A stretch of DNA of 18,144 nucleotides from positions 1-18,144 of the forward strand of contig JAFRJF010000198.1 in NCBI GenBank assembly GCA_017432405.1. Direction: 5' to 3'. Source of the DNA: Clostridia bacterium (GTDB taxonomy: Bacteria; Bacillota_A; Clostridia; Christensenellales; Aristaeellaceae). The translations under genes and the position numbers were made by a program. Below, in pieces: positions 8,529-16,887 of this stretch; the stretch's first letter is position 1, and each line of letters starts with the position of its first letter. The notes beneath the pieces are model-generated. The model made no database searches, had not been told where the DNA came from, and saw nothing but the letters and a program-made list of their open reading frames with translations.

Positions 8529-10790
8529 ATGAGCACGAACCCGAGGACGATCGCCCGTTCTGATGGCAAGGGCGTCGCGTTGATGATCCTGGAAAACCTG
8601 TTTCTCCTTCTGACGGGCGTCTTTTTGCTGTACGCGATGAAGGGCATGACGATGTTCAAGCCCACCATATCGGATGACTTCCTGCCCGAGTTCAGGCTGG
8701 TCATGGAGATGGTGGTGCTTGCGCTGTTGGTCCTGAGAAAGCATGAGCGACCCGGCATATGGCTTGGACTGATCCTGGTCTGGGCCTGTTTGAAGACCAA
8801 CCGGAGCACGGATATCAACAAGCCTGTCTTTATCGCGATCCTGGTGATGGGATTCGAGGGCATCGACTATCGAAGGATACTGAAGGTTTTTATCGCGGCG
8901 GTGGGCGGCGGGCTCGTCGCCACTGTGATTGCGGGACTGGGAGGCGGCATACCCAATCTGGTCTACAGGCTTTCCTATGGGCAGGGGGGGCTGCGCAGCA
9001 GCTGGGGGACAGCCTATCCGACGGATTTTTCGTCGATGGTGCTGTTCCTGACGATGGCCGTATGGATGGCGTGGCCGGCACTGCCGGACTGGACCATGCT
9101 GTTGTTCGGCCTGATCCCCCTGGCGTTGGCGGCCCTTGTGACCGTAAGCCGCAACAGCCTGATGTGCAGCCTGCTGTTGGAAGTGGTCGTCGCCTGGCAT
9201 TGGCTGGAGCGCGGCGCCCTTGCCCGGGACGGGCGAATGAAGCGAATCCGGCGGGGGGTGGACGCGTTGCTGATGGCTGCGGTGCCACTGTGCGCCGCCC
9301 TGATCTTTGTGCTGACCTGGCTGTATGCCAGGGACCCGGTGGCCATGGAGCGGGTGGACAGGCTGATGTCCTATCGGCTCCAGATCTCTGCGAACGCGCT
9401 GAAGACCTATCCGCTGACGCCCTTTGGAACAGAGGTCGTCATGAACGGCGGCAACGGCGGAACCATCTTTCCCAAGGGGGAGATGCTCTTCCTGGACAGC
9501 TCCTATGTCAACCTCCTGCTGCGCTACGGCTGGGTCACGATGCTGGTGATATTCTCGGTATGGGAATGGATGCTGCACAGGGCCCTGCAATGCGGCAACC
9601 GGCGCATGGCGCTGGTGATGGGCGTCGTCGCGGTGCACTCGATCATGGAGCATCACTTTCCCGATTACTTTCACAACATACTGGTGGTGATGCCGCTGGC
9701 TGCGCTTCAGGTTCCGCCCCTTGAGCTGCTGCCGGAACGGGCAAGGAAGCGGCGCTATGCGGCTTTTGCCGTCGTGGCGGCGGCGCTGCTCGCCTCAGGC
9801 GCGCTGTTTTTGCCGCGGATCATGTCCTCGCTGCGCACGATCTACGGCGCAAAGGGCTGGCAGGGCGGCCATGCGAACGCCTGGCCGGTGCTGGGCCTGA
9901 ACCTCTGCATCGTTGCGGTGTGCGCCGCGGGCGCCTGGAGCGCGTACAGGCTGGCGCTTGCCGCGCTGACGCGAAAGAAGGGCGCGGGGGCAGCGGCGTG
10001 TGTGCTCGCCCTCTGCATAGCGGCGGGCGTCGGCATGGGCGTATGGGGCAGTCGCGTGATCGCCGAAGCGGCGCAGGCGAACGCCGCCATGGTGGACGCG
10101 GACGCCGATGCGTTGAATTGCCTCTCGGAATGCGACATCCATTCGGATGTGATGCCCGAGGTCTATCGCCGTCGCTTCGCGAACGTGCGCCAAACGGTGC
10201 TTGGCGGCGACGACCTGGCGCGGCTGGGGAACGCCGTGGTGCTGACGGAGAGCCAGCCGGAGCACCGCGCATTCATAAACCACGGCTTCAAGTACCTGCA
10301 AATTTCCGACGACCATGCGCTCTATGTTTCCGATCCCGTGGCGCTGGCCGCGCTTCAGGCGGGCGGTTATGCGGCCTCGGACTACTACAGCAAGGCCATT
10401 GAGGTGGATGTGGAGAGCCTTTCAGAGACGAACAAGCTCGAATGGGCGGACGGTGGCGTGCTGCTGAACGGGCCGAAGCAATCCCTGACCAAGGGGCCGA
10501 ACGACGACCTGTTCGCGGGCAATTATGCCGTGGAATATCAGCTGTTCCTGCCCGAAGACGCCATGGATTCGGAGGGGGAGATCTGTGAGCTCTGCGTTGC
10601 CAACAGCACAAAGGGCGAACTGGCCCGCGTCGCTGTCAGCCGGGATCAATTCGATTCGGATGGCCGTGCGACGGTGACCGTGCCCGTGACCCTGGAAAGC
10701 GATACCATCAACGTCAGGTTCCAGGTGATCGCGGGTAAGAAGCGCAAGGTGGGTGTTTCGGGCATAAGCTACCGGCAAACCCCGGCATAA
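8529..10790 (+). CDS. Wzy/O-antigen-polymerase-like membrane protein with extracytoplasmic C-terminal domain
   Basis: A 753-residue protein. The first ~510 residues hold about 12-14 hydrophobic segments. The pattern fits Wzy-type polysaccharide polymerases and O-antigen ligases: RSSWGTAYPTDFSS (about 156-169) stands where these have the conserved small/aromatic HPN-like motif. A later outside loop, TPFGTEVVMNGG...LDSSYVNLLLRYG, resembles their G...DNxYLxLLxxYG block. Residues after ~510 are soluble and probably outside: a helical/mixed part (VYRRRFANVRQTVLGGDD) and then a beta-rich stretch from about 625, possibly a jelly-roll. ATG 8529 has GGAGG 11 bases upstream. The secreted WG-repeat gene follows after 33 bases. 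A role in surface polysaccharide assembly is inferred; no glycosyltransferase genes are in the window. Confidence 0.7.
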   Translation: MSTNPRTIARSDGKGVALMILENLFLLLTGVFLLYAMKGMTMFKPTISDDFLPEFRLVMEMVVLALLVLRKHERPGIWLGLILVWACLKTNRSTDINKPVFIAILVMGFEGIDYRRILKVFIAAVGGGLVATVIAGLGGGIPNLVYRLSYGQGGLRSSWGTAYPTDFSSMVLFLTMAVWMAWPALPDWTMLLFGLIPLALAALVTVSRNSLMCSLLLEVVVAWHWLERGALARDGRMKRIRRGVDALLMAAVPLCAALIFVLTWLYARDPVAMERVDRLMSYRLQISANALKTYPLTPFGTEVVMNGGNGGTIFPKGEMLFLDSSYVNLLLRYGWVTMLVIFSVWEWMLHRALQCGNRRMALVMGVVAVHSIMEHHFPDYFHNILVVMPLAALQVPPLELLPERARKRRYAAFAVVAAALLASGALFLPRIMSSLRTIYGAKGWQGGHANAWPVLGLNLCIVAVCAAGAWSAYRLALAALTRKKGAGAAACVLALCIAAGVGMGVWGSRVIAEAAQANAAMVDADADALNCLSECDIHSDVMPEVYRRRFANVRQTVLGGDDLARLGNAVVLTESQPEHRAFINHGFKYLQISDDHALYVSDPVALAALQAGGYAASDYYSKAIEVDVESLSETNKLEWADGGVLLNGPKQSLTKGPNDDLFAGNYAVEYQLFLPEDAMDSEGEICELCVANSTKGELARVAVSRDQFDSDGRATVTVPVTLESDTINVRFQVIAGKKRKVGVSGISYRQTPA

Positions 10791-10823
10791 GCGGCTTTGT
10801 ACAGGAGTGAAGGAGGCGCGCGC

Positions 10824-12134
10824 GTGCGCAGGCGAACGGCGATAGCTCTGGCGCTGATCTGCATGCTGGCCTGCGGGGCGCAGGCGGCGACGCTGTGCGT
10901 CAATGCCCCCGGCGTGGTCGTCCTGGCAGACGACAGGGGTGCAGAAAAAACCGAAAACGGTCGGTTTGAATCCGCCTTTGTCGTGCGGGAGGGGGCGCTC
11001 TACGCCGCCGGCAGGAAGGGCGCCTACAGCCTCTTCGATGCCCAGGGGCAGCCGCTGGGAGACGCGCAGTTCTCCATGATCGAGGATGTAGGTCATGCGC
11101 TGCTCTTCAGCAGTGACCATCTGTACGGGGCGATGAGCCCCGATGGAGAGATCCTGCTGGAGCCCCGGTGGACGCAGCTGACCCCGGACGGCTCCGGCGG
11201 CTGGCTGGCGCTGGCGGGCGATCCCCTGGACGAGCATGCGGACGAGATCATTCATATCGACGGGACGGGCACAGAAAAAAAGACCGGAGTCTATTGCACC
11301 GACGGCTTGTCTCCGGTCTCCGACGGCCGCATGCCGTTTATGAACGCGGACGGGCGCTACGGCGCCCTGGACGCAGGCGGCGCCGTCGCGGTGAGCCCTG
11401 TCTGGCAATACATGGGCGCCTATTCAAACGGCCTGGCAAAGGTCGCGGGACCGGAGGGCATGGGCCTGATCGACATCAGCGGGCGCACGGTCATCGCACC
11501 GACACTGCAGTGGCTCGAGCGCAGCGCCGCGATGATCGCCGCGTGGGACGGTACCAACCTGGATGTCTACGGCCCCAGGGGCGGCCAGCGCAGGGCGAGG
11601 CTGTCGGGCAAGATACAGGAGATCGCGCTGGCAGGGGACGACCTTGTGGTGACCTACGAGGGGCGGACCTGCCTCTATGACGTAAATGGCAGGCTGCTGG
11701 CGCAGGACGGCGGAGGCGTTAGCTATACGGAGGGCACGCGCGGCCAGCTCATCGCGTCCAACGGCCAGTGGGGCGAGAAGTGCCAGTGGCTGGTCAATCC
11801 GGACGGCTCAAAGGCCTCGGGCCTGTTCCAGCAGCTGCTTCCGCTCTGCGCGGAGCGCTATGCGTTTCTGGAGATGCCGGGCGAGGCCTATGAGAGCCAG
11901 GCGCTTGGGCGAACGCAGACCGCCTGGAATTACGGGGAATGCCGCTATGGACTGATGGACGGCAGGGGAAGGATCATAACATCCGCAAAATACCGGGAGA
12001 TCCGCGCCGTGAGCGGCGATCGGCTGCTGCTGATCGGGGACGATCGAGTGCAGCTCGCCGACCGGAACGGCGTCGTGATGAAGACCTGGATCATGCCTGA
12101 AGGCGCAGAAGCCAACCGCGAAGCAGCCGAATGA
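10824..12134 (+). CDS. Secreted WG-repeat protein
   Basis: A 436-residue protein. The GTG at 10824 was chosen because AAGGAGG lies seven bases upstream and a signal peptide starts right there; a TTG at 10797 would put the ribosome binding site inside the gene. Residues 1-21 (RRR, then ALALICMLACGAQA|AT) are a clear signal peptide with an AQA cleavage site. The mature part has WG/beta-type repeats of the form YGxxDxxGxxxxxPxW: near 100 (LYGAMSPDGEILLEPRW), 179 (YGALDAGGAVAVSPVW), 213 (MGLIDISGRTVIAPTLQW) and 375 (YGLMDGRGRIITSAKY). Such repeats form beta-propeller-like or solenoid surfaces for binding. It is probably the partner of the upstream polymerase-like protein at the cell surface. Its last 44 bases overlap the 3' end of the convergent carboxypeptidase gene. 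Confidence 0.8.
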   Translation: MRRRTAIALALICMLACGAQAATLCVNAPGVVVLADDRGAEKTENGRFESAFVVREGALYAAGRKGAYSLFDAQGQPLGDAQFSMIEDVGHALLFSSDHLYGAMSPDGEILLEPRWTQLTPDGSGGWLALAGDPLDEHADEIIHIDGTGTEKKTGVYCTDGLSPVSDGRMPFMNADGRYGALDAGGAVAVSPVWQYMGAYSNGLAKVAGPEGMGLIDISGRTVIAPTLQWLERSAAMIAAWDGTNLDVYGPRGGQRRARLSGKIQEIALAGDDLVVTYEGRTCLYDVNGRLLAQDGGGVSYTEGTRGQLIASNGQWGEKCQWLVNPDGSKASGLFQQLLPLCAERYAFLEMPGEAYESQALGRTQTAWNYGECRYGLMDGRGRIITSAKYREIRAVSGDRLLLIGDDRVQLADRNGVVMKTWIMPEGAEANREAAE

Positions 12135-13212
12135 TCGACTGGCGCAGGTCGCGCCTGGGCACGTCGGAGGCGGCGATCAGCCTGCATTCCGCCAGCACCC
12201 TGTCCCCGGCCATCAGCCTGGCCGTTCCGACGGGCTGCCCGGCATGCACGGGTGCTTCCAGCGACTTGGGCAGCTGGCGCACGATACGAATGGCTTCGCC
12301 GACGGGCACCGCCGTCTGCAGCGGCGCGTCCGCGACGATGTTGACCACCTCGCTGACGCCGTCAGTGACGGCCACGGCGTCGACGCTCTCGCCGTCAGCC
12401 AGGGCGGATTCCGAGCGAAAGTTCTCGAAGCCATAGTCCAGCAGGGTGGTGGCCGTGTCGAACCAGGTGGGGCAGTTCAGCACGGCGCCGATCAGCGACA
12501 GGCCGTCCCGTTCGGCGCTGAACACCAGGCACCGCCCGGCCTTGCCGGTGTAGCCCGTCTTGCCGCCCGTGGCGCCCTCGTAGGTCTTCAACAGCTTGTT
12601 CTTGTTCTCCAGCACGCGGCTGTATTCGTTGCCCACCCAGGGGATGATCTTGCGCTGGGTGCCGGTGATGGTCCTGAAGGTCTCGTTTTTCATGGCCGCG
12701 CGCATCACCAGCGCCAGCCCCAGCGCGGAGATGCCGTGGCCGTCGGCGTCCAGCCCGTGGGGGTTGACGAAGTGGGCGTTCGCGCCAAGCGCCTCGGCCT
12801 TATCGTTCATCATCTCGGCGAAGGCGGGCACGCTGCCGGCGATGTGCTCGGCCACCGCCACCGCGGCGTCGTTGCCGCTGCGCAGCATCAGGCCGTAGAG
12901 CATGTGTTCCATGGACAGGGTTTCCCCCTGGGACAGGTACAGCGAGGTGCCCGTGACGCCCGCGGCGTTTTTGCCCGCGGTGACCATCTCGTCCAGGCTC
13001 GCGTGCTCCAGCGCCAGCAGGGTGGTCATCACCTTGGTGGTGGAGGCCATGGGCAGGCGCTGGTCCGCGTTTTGCGCGAACAAAACCCGACCGGAGTCTG
13101 CATCGATCAGCACCGCACCCTTGGCGGCCACGTGGAACGGCTCGGAAGCGTATGCGGGGAAAACCCCGGCAAACAGCCCGAAAAGAACGAAAACAGCGAT
13201 CAAACGTCTCAT
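12091..13212 (-). CDS. D-alanyl-D-alanine carboxypeptidase (PBP5/DacF type, S11 family)
   Basis: A 373-residue low-molecular-weight penicillin-binding protein that trims the terminal D-Ala from peptidoglycan stem peptides outside the membrane. A signal peptide (about 1-22, ending AYA) is followed by the three catalytic motifs: SxxK as S57-T-T-K60, SxN as S112-G-N114, and KTG at 218-220. After the catalytic domain (to about 260) comes the PBP5-type beta-rich C-terminal domain. The protein ends in an Arg/Leu-rich stretch (SIIRLLRGWLLRLQA) that looks like an amphipathic membrane anchor. ATG 13212 has GGAGG seven bases upstream. The 3' end overlaps the convergent WG-repeat gene by 44 bases. A strong hairpin sits only 20 bases before the start codon. 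Confidence 0.9.
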   Translation of the reverse strand: MRRLIAVFVLFGLFAGVFPAYASEPFHVAAKGAVLIDADSGRVLFAQNADQRLPMASTTKVMTTLLALEHASLDEMVTAGKNAAGVTGTSLYLSQGETLSMEHMLYGLMLRSGNDAAVAVAEHIAGSVPAFAEMMNDKAEALGANAHFVNPHGLDADGHGISALGLALVMRAAMKNETFRTITGTQRKIIPWVGNEYSRVLENKNKLLKTYEGATGGKTGYTGKAGRCLVFSAERDGLSLIGAVLNCPTWFDTATTLLDYGFENFRSESALADGESVDAVAVTDGVSEVVNIVADAPLQTAVPVGEAIRIVRQLPKSLEAPVHAGQPVGTARLMAGDRVLAECRLIAASDVPRRDLRQSIIRLLRGWLLRLQA

Positions 13213-13232
13213 GGCACAGCCTCCGAAAACAT

Positions 13233-13280
13233 GACCGCGCCTCCTTGCAGCATTGGTAAGGAGGCGCGGTCGCTTCTTTT
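13233..13280 (-). terminator. Strong hairpin terminator or attenuator between DUF1836 and carboxypeptidase genes
   Basis: A perfect 14-bp stem (13233-13246 with 13258-13271) and an 11-base loop. On the minus strand the stem is followed by TGTTTTC; on the plus strand by GCTTCTTTT, so it can work in both directions. Minus-strand transcripts from the rqcH-DUF1836 operon would end here, 38 bases past the DUF1836 stop. Because the carboxypeptidase start codon lies just 20 bases further and no strong promoter fits between, the hairpin probably sits in that gene's leader. The stem contains an AAGGAGG/CCTCCTT pair, so it could also pair with the gene's own ribosome binding site. Confidence 0.7.
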
Positions 13281-13308
13281 CAAAGGATATGCAGAGACTG
13301 CGGTCGGT

Positions 13309-13818
13309 TTAACCGCCCTGCCCGGGAATACCCTCCGCCTTCAGCAGCGCGGCGCAGCCGGCGGAATAGCCCGAGGCCAGTATGGCGAAATCCAGCGCCG
13401 ATCGGGGTGCGGCGATGGAAACCGTGTCCCCGCACATCGCCCGTATCACCTGGCTGAATTGCAGGCAGAAGGCGTCGTACAGCCCTTCCACGCTCTGGCC
13501 GGCCCCGCAGGCCAGCAGCCTGCGGATGTCCTCCATGCTGCAGGTCTGCTTCAGGGCGACGATCATCGTCAGCAGGGCGATCTGCTCCCGGCTGTACTTC
13601 TTGCCGGTAGGCCTTGGGATCAGCTGGCTCTTGACGTAATTGTTGATCATAGACGGCGAAAGGTAGCCGTGGATGTCGCTACCGTAGAGCGGCTCGTAGA
13701 CCCGGGTGATGAAGGTCACCACCTGGTCCATGTAAAGACCGAGGTCTGGGATTTGCTCCCAGGATACGGGCCGAAATCGGCTGATCGGGGCGAGCGTGTC
13801 TCGGATATCGGCGTTCAT
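13309..13818 (-). CDS. DUF1836 family protein, predicted MerR-like DNA-binding regulator
   Basis: A 169-residue protein. ATG 13818 was chosen because AGGAGG lies seven bases upstream; a longer frame from 13836 would read through that site. The core GYLSPSMINNYVKSQLIPRPTGKKYSREQIALLTMIVALKQTCSMEDIRRLL (about residues 50-101) is typical of DUF1836 and resembles a MerR-type winged helix: a helix-turn-helix, a wing with a basic turn, and then helices. The C-terminal part is helical and could bind a ligand or dimerise. DUF1836 proteins are common in Firmicutes and have no firm role that I know. It starts 21 bases after the rqcH stop codon, so the two share a transcript. Confidence 0.8.
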   Translation of the reverse strand: MNADIRDTLAPISRFRPVSWEQIPDLGLYMDQVVTFITRVYEPLYGSDIHGYLSPSMINNYVKSQLIPRPTGKKYSREQIALLTMIVALKQTCSMEDIRRLLACGAGQSVEGLYDAFCLQFSQVIRAMCGDTVSIAAPRSALDFAILASGYSAGCAALLKAEGIPGQGG

Positions 13819-13839
13819 GCGTCTGCCTCCTGTCACAGA

Positions 13840-15564
13840 TCAGACCGAAGTCGTTTCTTCGGCGGGTTGCACGTACAGCGTGTGCTGGTTGGTGTAGATC
13901 ACAAAGCCAGGCTTGGCGCCGCCGGGCTTTTTGACGAAGCGCCGAAGCGTGTAATCCACCGGCACCCGGGAGCTGGCCCGGCCCTTGGAATACAGCGCGG
14001 CCAGGCGGGCGGCGTAGAGTATGGTGGCCTCGTCCGGGTCCTCGCCGACGACGATCACGTGGGAGCCGGGCATGTCCTTGGCGTGCAGCCACACCTCATT
14101 GGGCTGGGCCGTGCCGGTCAGCTTGTCGTTCTGCAGATTGTTCTTGCCCACCAGTATGACCCGGCCCGACGGCGCGGTAAAGCGCATGGGCTTGGAGGGC
14201 GGCAGCTGCTTGAGCTGGCGACGGTTGCGGTTCGGGCGGACGTAGCCGAAGCGCTCCAGCTCCTGGCGCAGCTCCGATAGCTCCGCCTCCTCGCTGCACT
14301 TTTCCAGGTTGTCAAGCTGTCCCTCCAGGTAGCTCAGCTCGGCGGAGGTCTTTTCGATCTGCTCCGCGGCCAGGGTCTGGGCGTTGCGGGCTTTCTGATA
14401 CAGCTTGAAGTACCGCTGGGCGTTCTGGCCGGGGGACAGCTTCTCGTCCAGCTCCACCTTCAGCATGGGCATGCCTTCCTCATAATAGTTGGGCACCTCC
14501 ACCTGCTTTGCGCCCTTCTGGGCCAGGTGCAGGTTGGCGGTGAGCAGCTCGCCCTTGAGCCGGTATTCCTCCATCCGCTGGCTGCCCAGCAGCGCCTCGT
14601 TCTGCAGCGCCAGCTTGCGTTCGCAGCGTTCGATGTTCTTCTTCAGCGTCCGGTGCAGCGTGGCGCTCTTCTGCTTGATGCGCTCAGCCATGTCCCGGCC
14701 GCGGTAGAAGGCATCCATGGCCTCACTGATGGTGGGATAGGGCTCGGCCTTCATATAAGCGCGGCTGGCGTAGGGGAAGGCGACCACGTCCACCGGCGCG
14801 CCGTCGCCATCGTAGAGGATCGCCGGGGCGATGTGGTCAGGTATCAAGGCAAGGCTGTTCACTACGCTTTCGCAGGCGGCGCGCAGGTCGATCTCGCCTG
14901 AGTGGGCGTCCTCGCTGCCGGTGGCGCGAAAGGCCAGTTCCCGGGCCGTCTGGGCGGACATGCCGCTGACGCACTGGGCGATCAGCCGGTGCAGCGGGCC
15001 GTTCATCCTGGCCATGGCGGCATAGAGCGCCTCCGCCGTGACGCTGTCGTAGGGCAGCTTGCCGTGGGCGGGGGGCAGCTCGTAGCGCAGCCCCGGAAGC
15101 ACTTCGCGCACCGAGGAGATCAGCTCGTTCACCCGGCGGGCACTGTCGATGATTCGGCCGTCACCGCCCACGAATATGATGTTGGAGTGCTTGCCCATGA
15201 ACTCGCAGATGATGCGCTTTTTCGCGGTGTCGCCCAGCTCGTCGTGGTGCTCGATCTCCACCTCGAGGATACGGTCGCACTCCAGCGCACGTATGCCGCA
15301 GACCCTGCCGCCGGTGATGTGCTTGCGCATCAGCATACACAGCGCCGGGGGCTCCAGCGGGTTGTTCTTGCGGGTCGTGGTCAGGTGGGCGCGGGCGCAG
15401 TTGGCGGTGGCCGACAGCAGCAGCTGCCGGTTTTCGCCCCCGTTGCGTATGGTGAGCACGATCTCGTCCCGCTCGGGCTGTATGATCTTGTTTACGCGAC
15501 CTCCGGCCAGCGACCGGTCCAGTTCCCGGGCCACGAGGCCGAGGGTCAGTCCGTCAAAGGGCAT
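13840..15564 (-). CDS. rqcH: RqcH, ribosome-associated quality control protein (NFACT family, formerly fibronectin-binding protein)
   Basis: A 574-residue protein of normal family length. In B. subtilis RqcH binds stalled 50S-peptidyl-tRNA complexes and adds an alanine tail that marks the nascent chain for degradation. The NFACT-N domain starts at MPFDGLTLGLVARELD. The key D-R pair is present at exactly D97-R98 (ECDRILEVEIEH), the position known to be needed in B. subtilis. HhH and coiled-coil regions follow (a long Lys/Glu/Gln-rich helix, about 295-430). Next comes the NFACT-R domain with AKDMPGSHVIVVGEDP and GGAKPGFVIYTNQHTLYV at the C-terminus. The start at 15564 has GGAGG seven bases upstream and fits the family N-terminus; the frame extends to 15663 but overlaps the promoter. 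It is the first gene of a minus-strand operon with the DUF1836 gene. Confidence 0.93.
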   Translation of the reverse strand: MPFDGLTLGLVARELDRSLAGGRVNKIIQPERDEIVLTIRNGGENRQLLLSATANCARAHLTTTRKNNPLEPPALCMLMRKHITGGRVCGIRALECDRILEVEIEHHDELGDTAKKRIICEFMGKHSNIIFVGGDGRIIDSARRVNELISSVREVLPGLRYELPPAHGKLPYDSVTAEALYAAMARMNGPLHRLIAQCVSGMSAQTARELAFRATGSEDAHSGEIDLRAACESVVNSLALIPDHIAPAILYDGDGAPVDVVAFPYASRAYMKAEPYPTISEAMDAFYRGRDMAERIKQKSATLHRTLKKNIERCERKLALQNEALLGSQRMEEYRLKGELLTANLHLAQKGAKQVEVPNYYEEGMPMLKVELDEKLSPGQNAQRYFKLYQKARNAQTLAAEQIEKTSAELSYLEGQLDNLEKCSEEAELSELRQELERFGYVRPNRNRRQLKQLPPSKPMRFTAPSGRVILVGKNNLQNDKLTGTAQPNEVWLHAKDMPGSHVIVVGEDPDEATILYAARLAALYSKGRASSRVPVDYTLRRFVKKPGGAKPGFVIYTNQHTLYVQPAEETTSV

Positions 15565-15603
15565 ATCTGTTCCTCCAAACTGTGTTTCCTTGTTATGGGC
15601 ACC

Positions 15604-15632
15604 ATTATAAACCTTTTGGATGGATTGCGCAA
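15604..15632 (-). promoter_or_regulatory. SigA-type promoter for rqcH
   Basis: On the minus strand, TTGCGC (15627-15632), a 17-base spacer and TATAAT (15604-15609). Transcription would start near 15597, giving a leader of about 33 bases. Its -35 box overlaps that of the divergent promoter by four bases. Confidence 0.8.
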
Positions 15633-15653
15633 CAGGAACATTTGTGATAAAAT
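15625..15653 (+). promoter_or_regulatory. SigA-type promoter for the GerMN gene
   Basis: On the plus strand, TTGCGC (15625-15630), a 17-base spacer and TAAAAT (15648-15653). The start would be near 15660, about 60 bases before the ATG. The -35 boxes of this promoter and the rqcH promoter together form the palindrome TTGCGCAA (15625-15632), so two polymerases cannot bind at the same time. Confidence 0.7.
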
Positions 15654-15721
15654 AGCAGGGCATACCTCCCGGCGTCCCGGAATAGATTGAACCGAAACGG
15701 ATGACGCAAGGAGGGTTCCAG

Positions 15722-16879
15722 ATGAAGTTATCGGGAAGTCAACGCAGGGTGTACCTGCTGGCGCTGGCGCTGCTGGTCGTCGCGGTGGCGCTGGCGAGCG
15801 CCTGGTCGCTGTGGGGGAAGCCTGACGGGTCGCCCGGGGCCACAACGATGCCCACTCAGGACGTGCAATCAGGACAGGACGCGGAGCCCTCGCAGGGTTT
15901 GCAGCCACCGCAGGAGGCCGATGAAGCGCCGGCCGACCGGCAGGCCGCGGCGGATGGCGGGGCTGAAGCCGCCGACGGGAGCGGGGGAGCCAAGACCTCC
16001 ACCATCGTCTACTACCAGGACAACTACGGCTATCTCGTGCCTGTGATGTGCTCCGTGCCCATGGAGGACGGCATCGCCAAGGCGACGCTGAACATGATGG
16101 TGCAGAGCGTGGGAAACGACATGCAGGCAGCACGGCTGGGCCTGCGCACGGTGCTGCCAGAGAACACGAAGATCGACCTGGACATCTCTAACGGCCTGGC
16201 CCGCATCGACCTGAGCCGGGAGGTGCTGGACATGGCCGACGCCGCGGCGGAGAGCAACATGGTCAACGCCGTGGTGCAGACGCTGACGGAATTCGACAGC
16301 GTGGACAAGGTGGAATTCCTGATCGACGGCCAGAAGCGGGAGACGCTGACCCACGGCACCCCGGTGGCCGGCCAGTTCACCCGGGGCGACATCAACCTGG
16401 AGAGCGTCGAGCCCACCATGGCCGGGGCCTCCGTCCAGCCGGTCACGCTGTACTTCCCCGGGGATTCCGGCGCGGTGATCGTGCCCGTGACCCGGATGGT
16501 CCACTCCCGGGCGGACGTGAACACCGCCGTGCTGGAGCTGGCCAAAGGCCCCGGCAACGGGGACGTGCTGGAGAGCGTGGTGCCGGCGGGCTGCGGGCTG
16601 ATCGACGTTCAGGTGGAAAACGGCGTGGCGAAGCTGAACTTCACCTCGGAGTTCGTGAACCTGGTGGAGAATTCCGACGGCGGGCGCATGGCGCTGAAGG
16701 CGCTGGTGCTGACCTGTACCCAGTTCGACGGCGTGGATTCGGTGGAGATCTACGTGGACGGCAGGAAATACGACGCCACCCAGGGCGAACTGGGCGTGCC
16801 CACCTTCATGAACGTGGCTGATTCCATCGTATACGATTACATCCAGACCCAGTCCGCGATGCTGTTCGACTTTGAATGA
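15722..16879 (+). CDS. Membrane-anchored protein with two GerMN domains
   Basis: A 385-residue protein. ATG 15722 was chosen because AAGGAGG lies seven bases upstream; the in-frame ATG at 15701 would place that site inside the gene. An N-terminal transmembrane helix (about 10-29) has no lipobox cysteine, unlike lipoprotein GerM of B. subtilis. A Gln/Glu/Ala/Pro/Asp-rich linker runs to about 93. Two GerMN domains follow (about 95-220 and 235-375), each with the ending pattern FDxVDxVExxxDGxK (EFDSVDKVEFLIDGQKRE and QFDGVDSVEIYVDGRKYD). GerMN domains occur in spore germination and cell-envelope proteins, so this protein probably works outside the membrane. It suggests a spore-former or a descendant of one but does not prove it. 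Confidence 0.85.
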   Translation: MKLSGSQRRVYLLALALLVVAVALASAWSLWGKPDGSPGATTMPTQDVQSGQDAEPSQGLQPPQEADEAPADRQAAADGGAEAADGSGGAKTSTIVYYQDNYGYLVPVMCSVPMEDGIAKATLNMMVQSVGNDMQAARLGLRTVLPENTKIDLDISNGLARIDLSREVLDMADAAAESNMVNAVVQTLTEFDSVDKVEFLIDGQKRETLTHGTPVAGQFTRGDINLESVEPTMAGASVQPVTLYFPGDSGAVIVPVTRMVHSRADVNTAVLELAKGPGNGDVLESVVPAGCGLIDVQVENGVAKLNFTSEFVNLVENSDGGRMALKALVLTCTQFDGVDSVEIYVDGRKYDATQGELGVPTFMNVADSIVYDYIQTQSAMLFDFE

Positions 16880-16887
16880 CCCGTGGC

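Noticed and set aside
13283..13316. Weak promoter TTAAAC-17-TATCCT for the carboxypeptidase gene
   Set aside because: Only 3 of 6 and 4 of 6 matches, and it overlaps the end of the DUF1836 gene; not strong enough to list as a feature.
12244..14280. 678-codon plus-strand frame
   Set aside because: Shadow of the carboxypeptidase, DUF1836 and rqcH genes; it runs through the hairpin at 13233-13271 and has no ribosome binding site.
15565..15663. N-terminal extension of RqcH
   Set aside because: It covers the divergent promoters and is absent from the family N-terminus.
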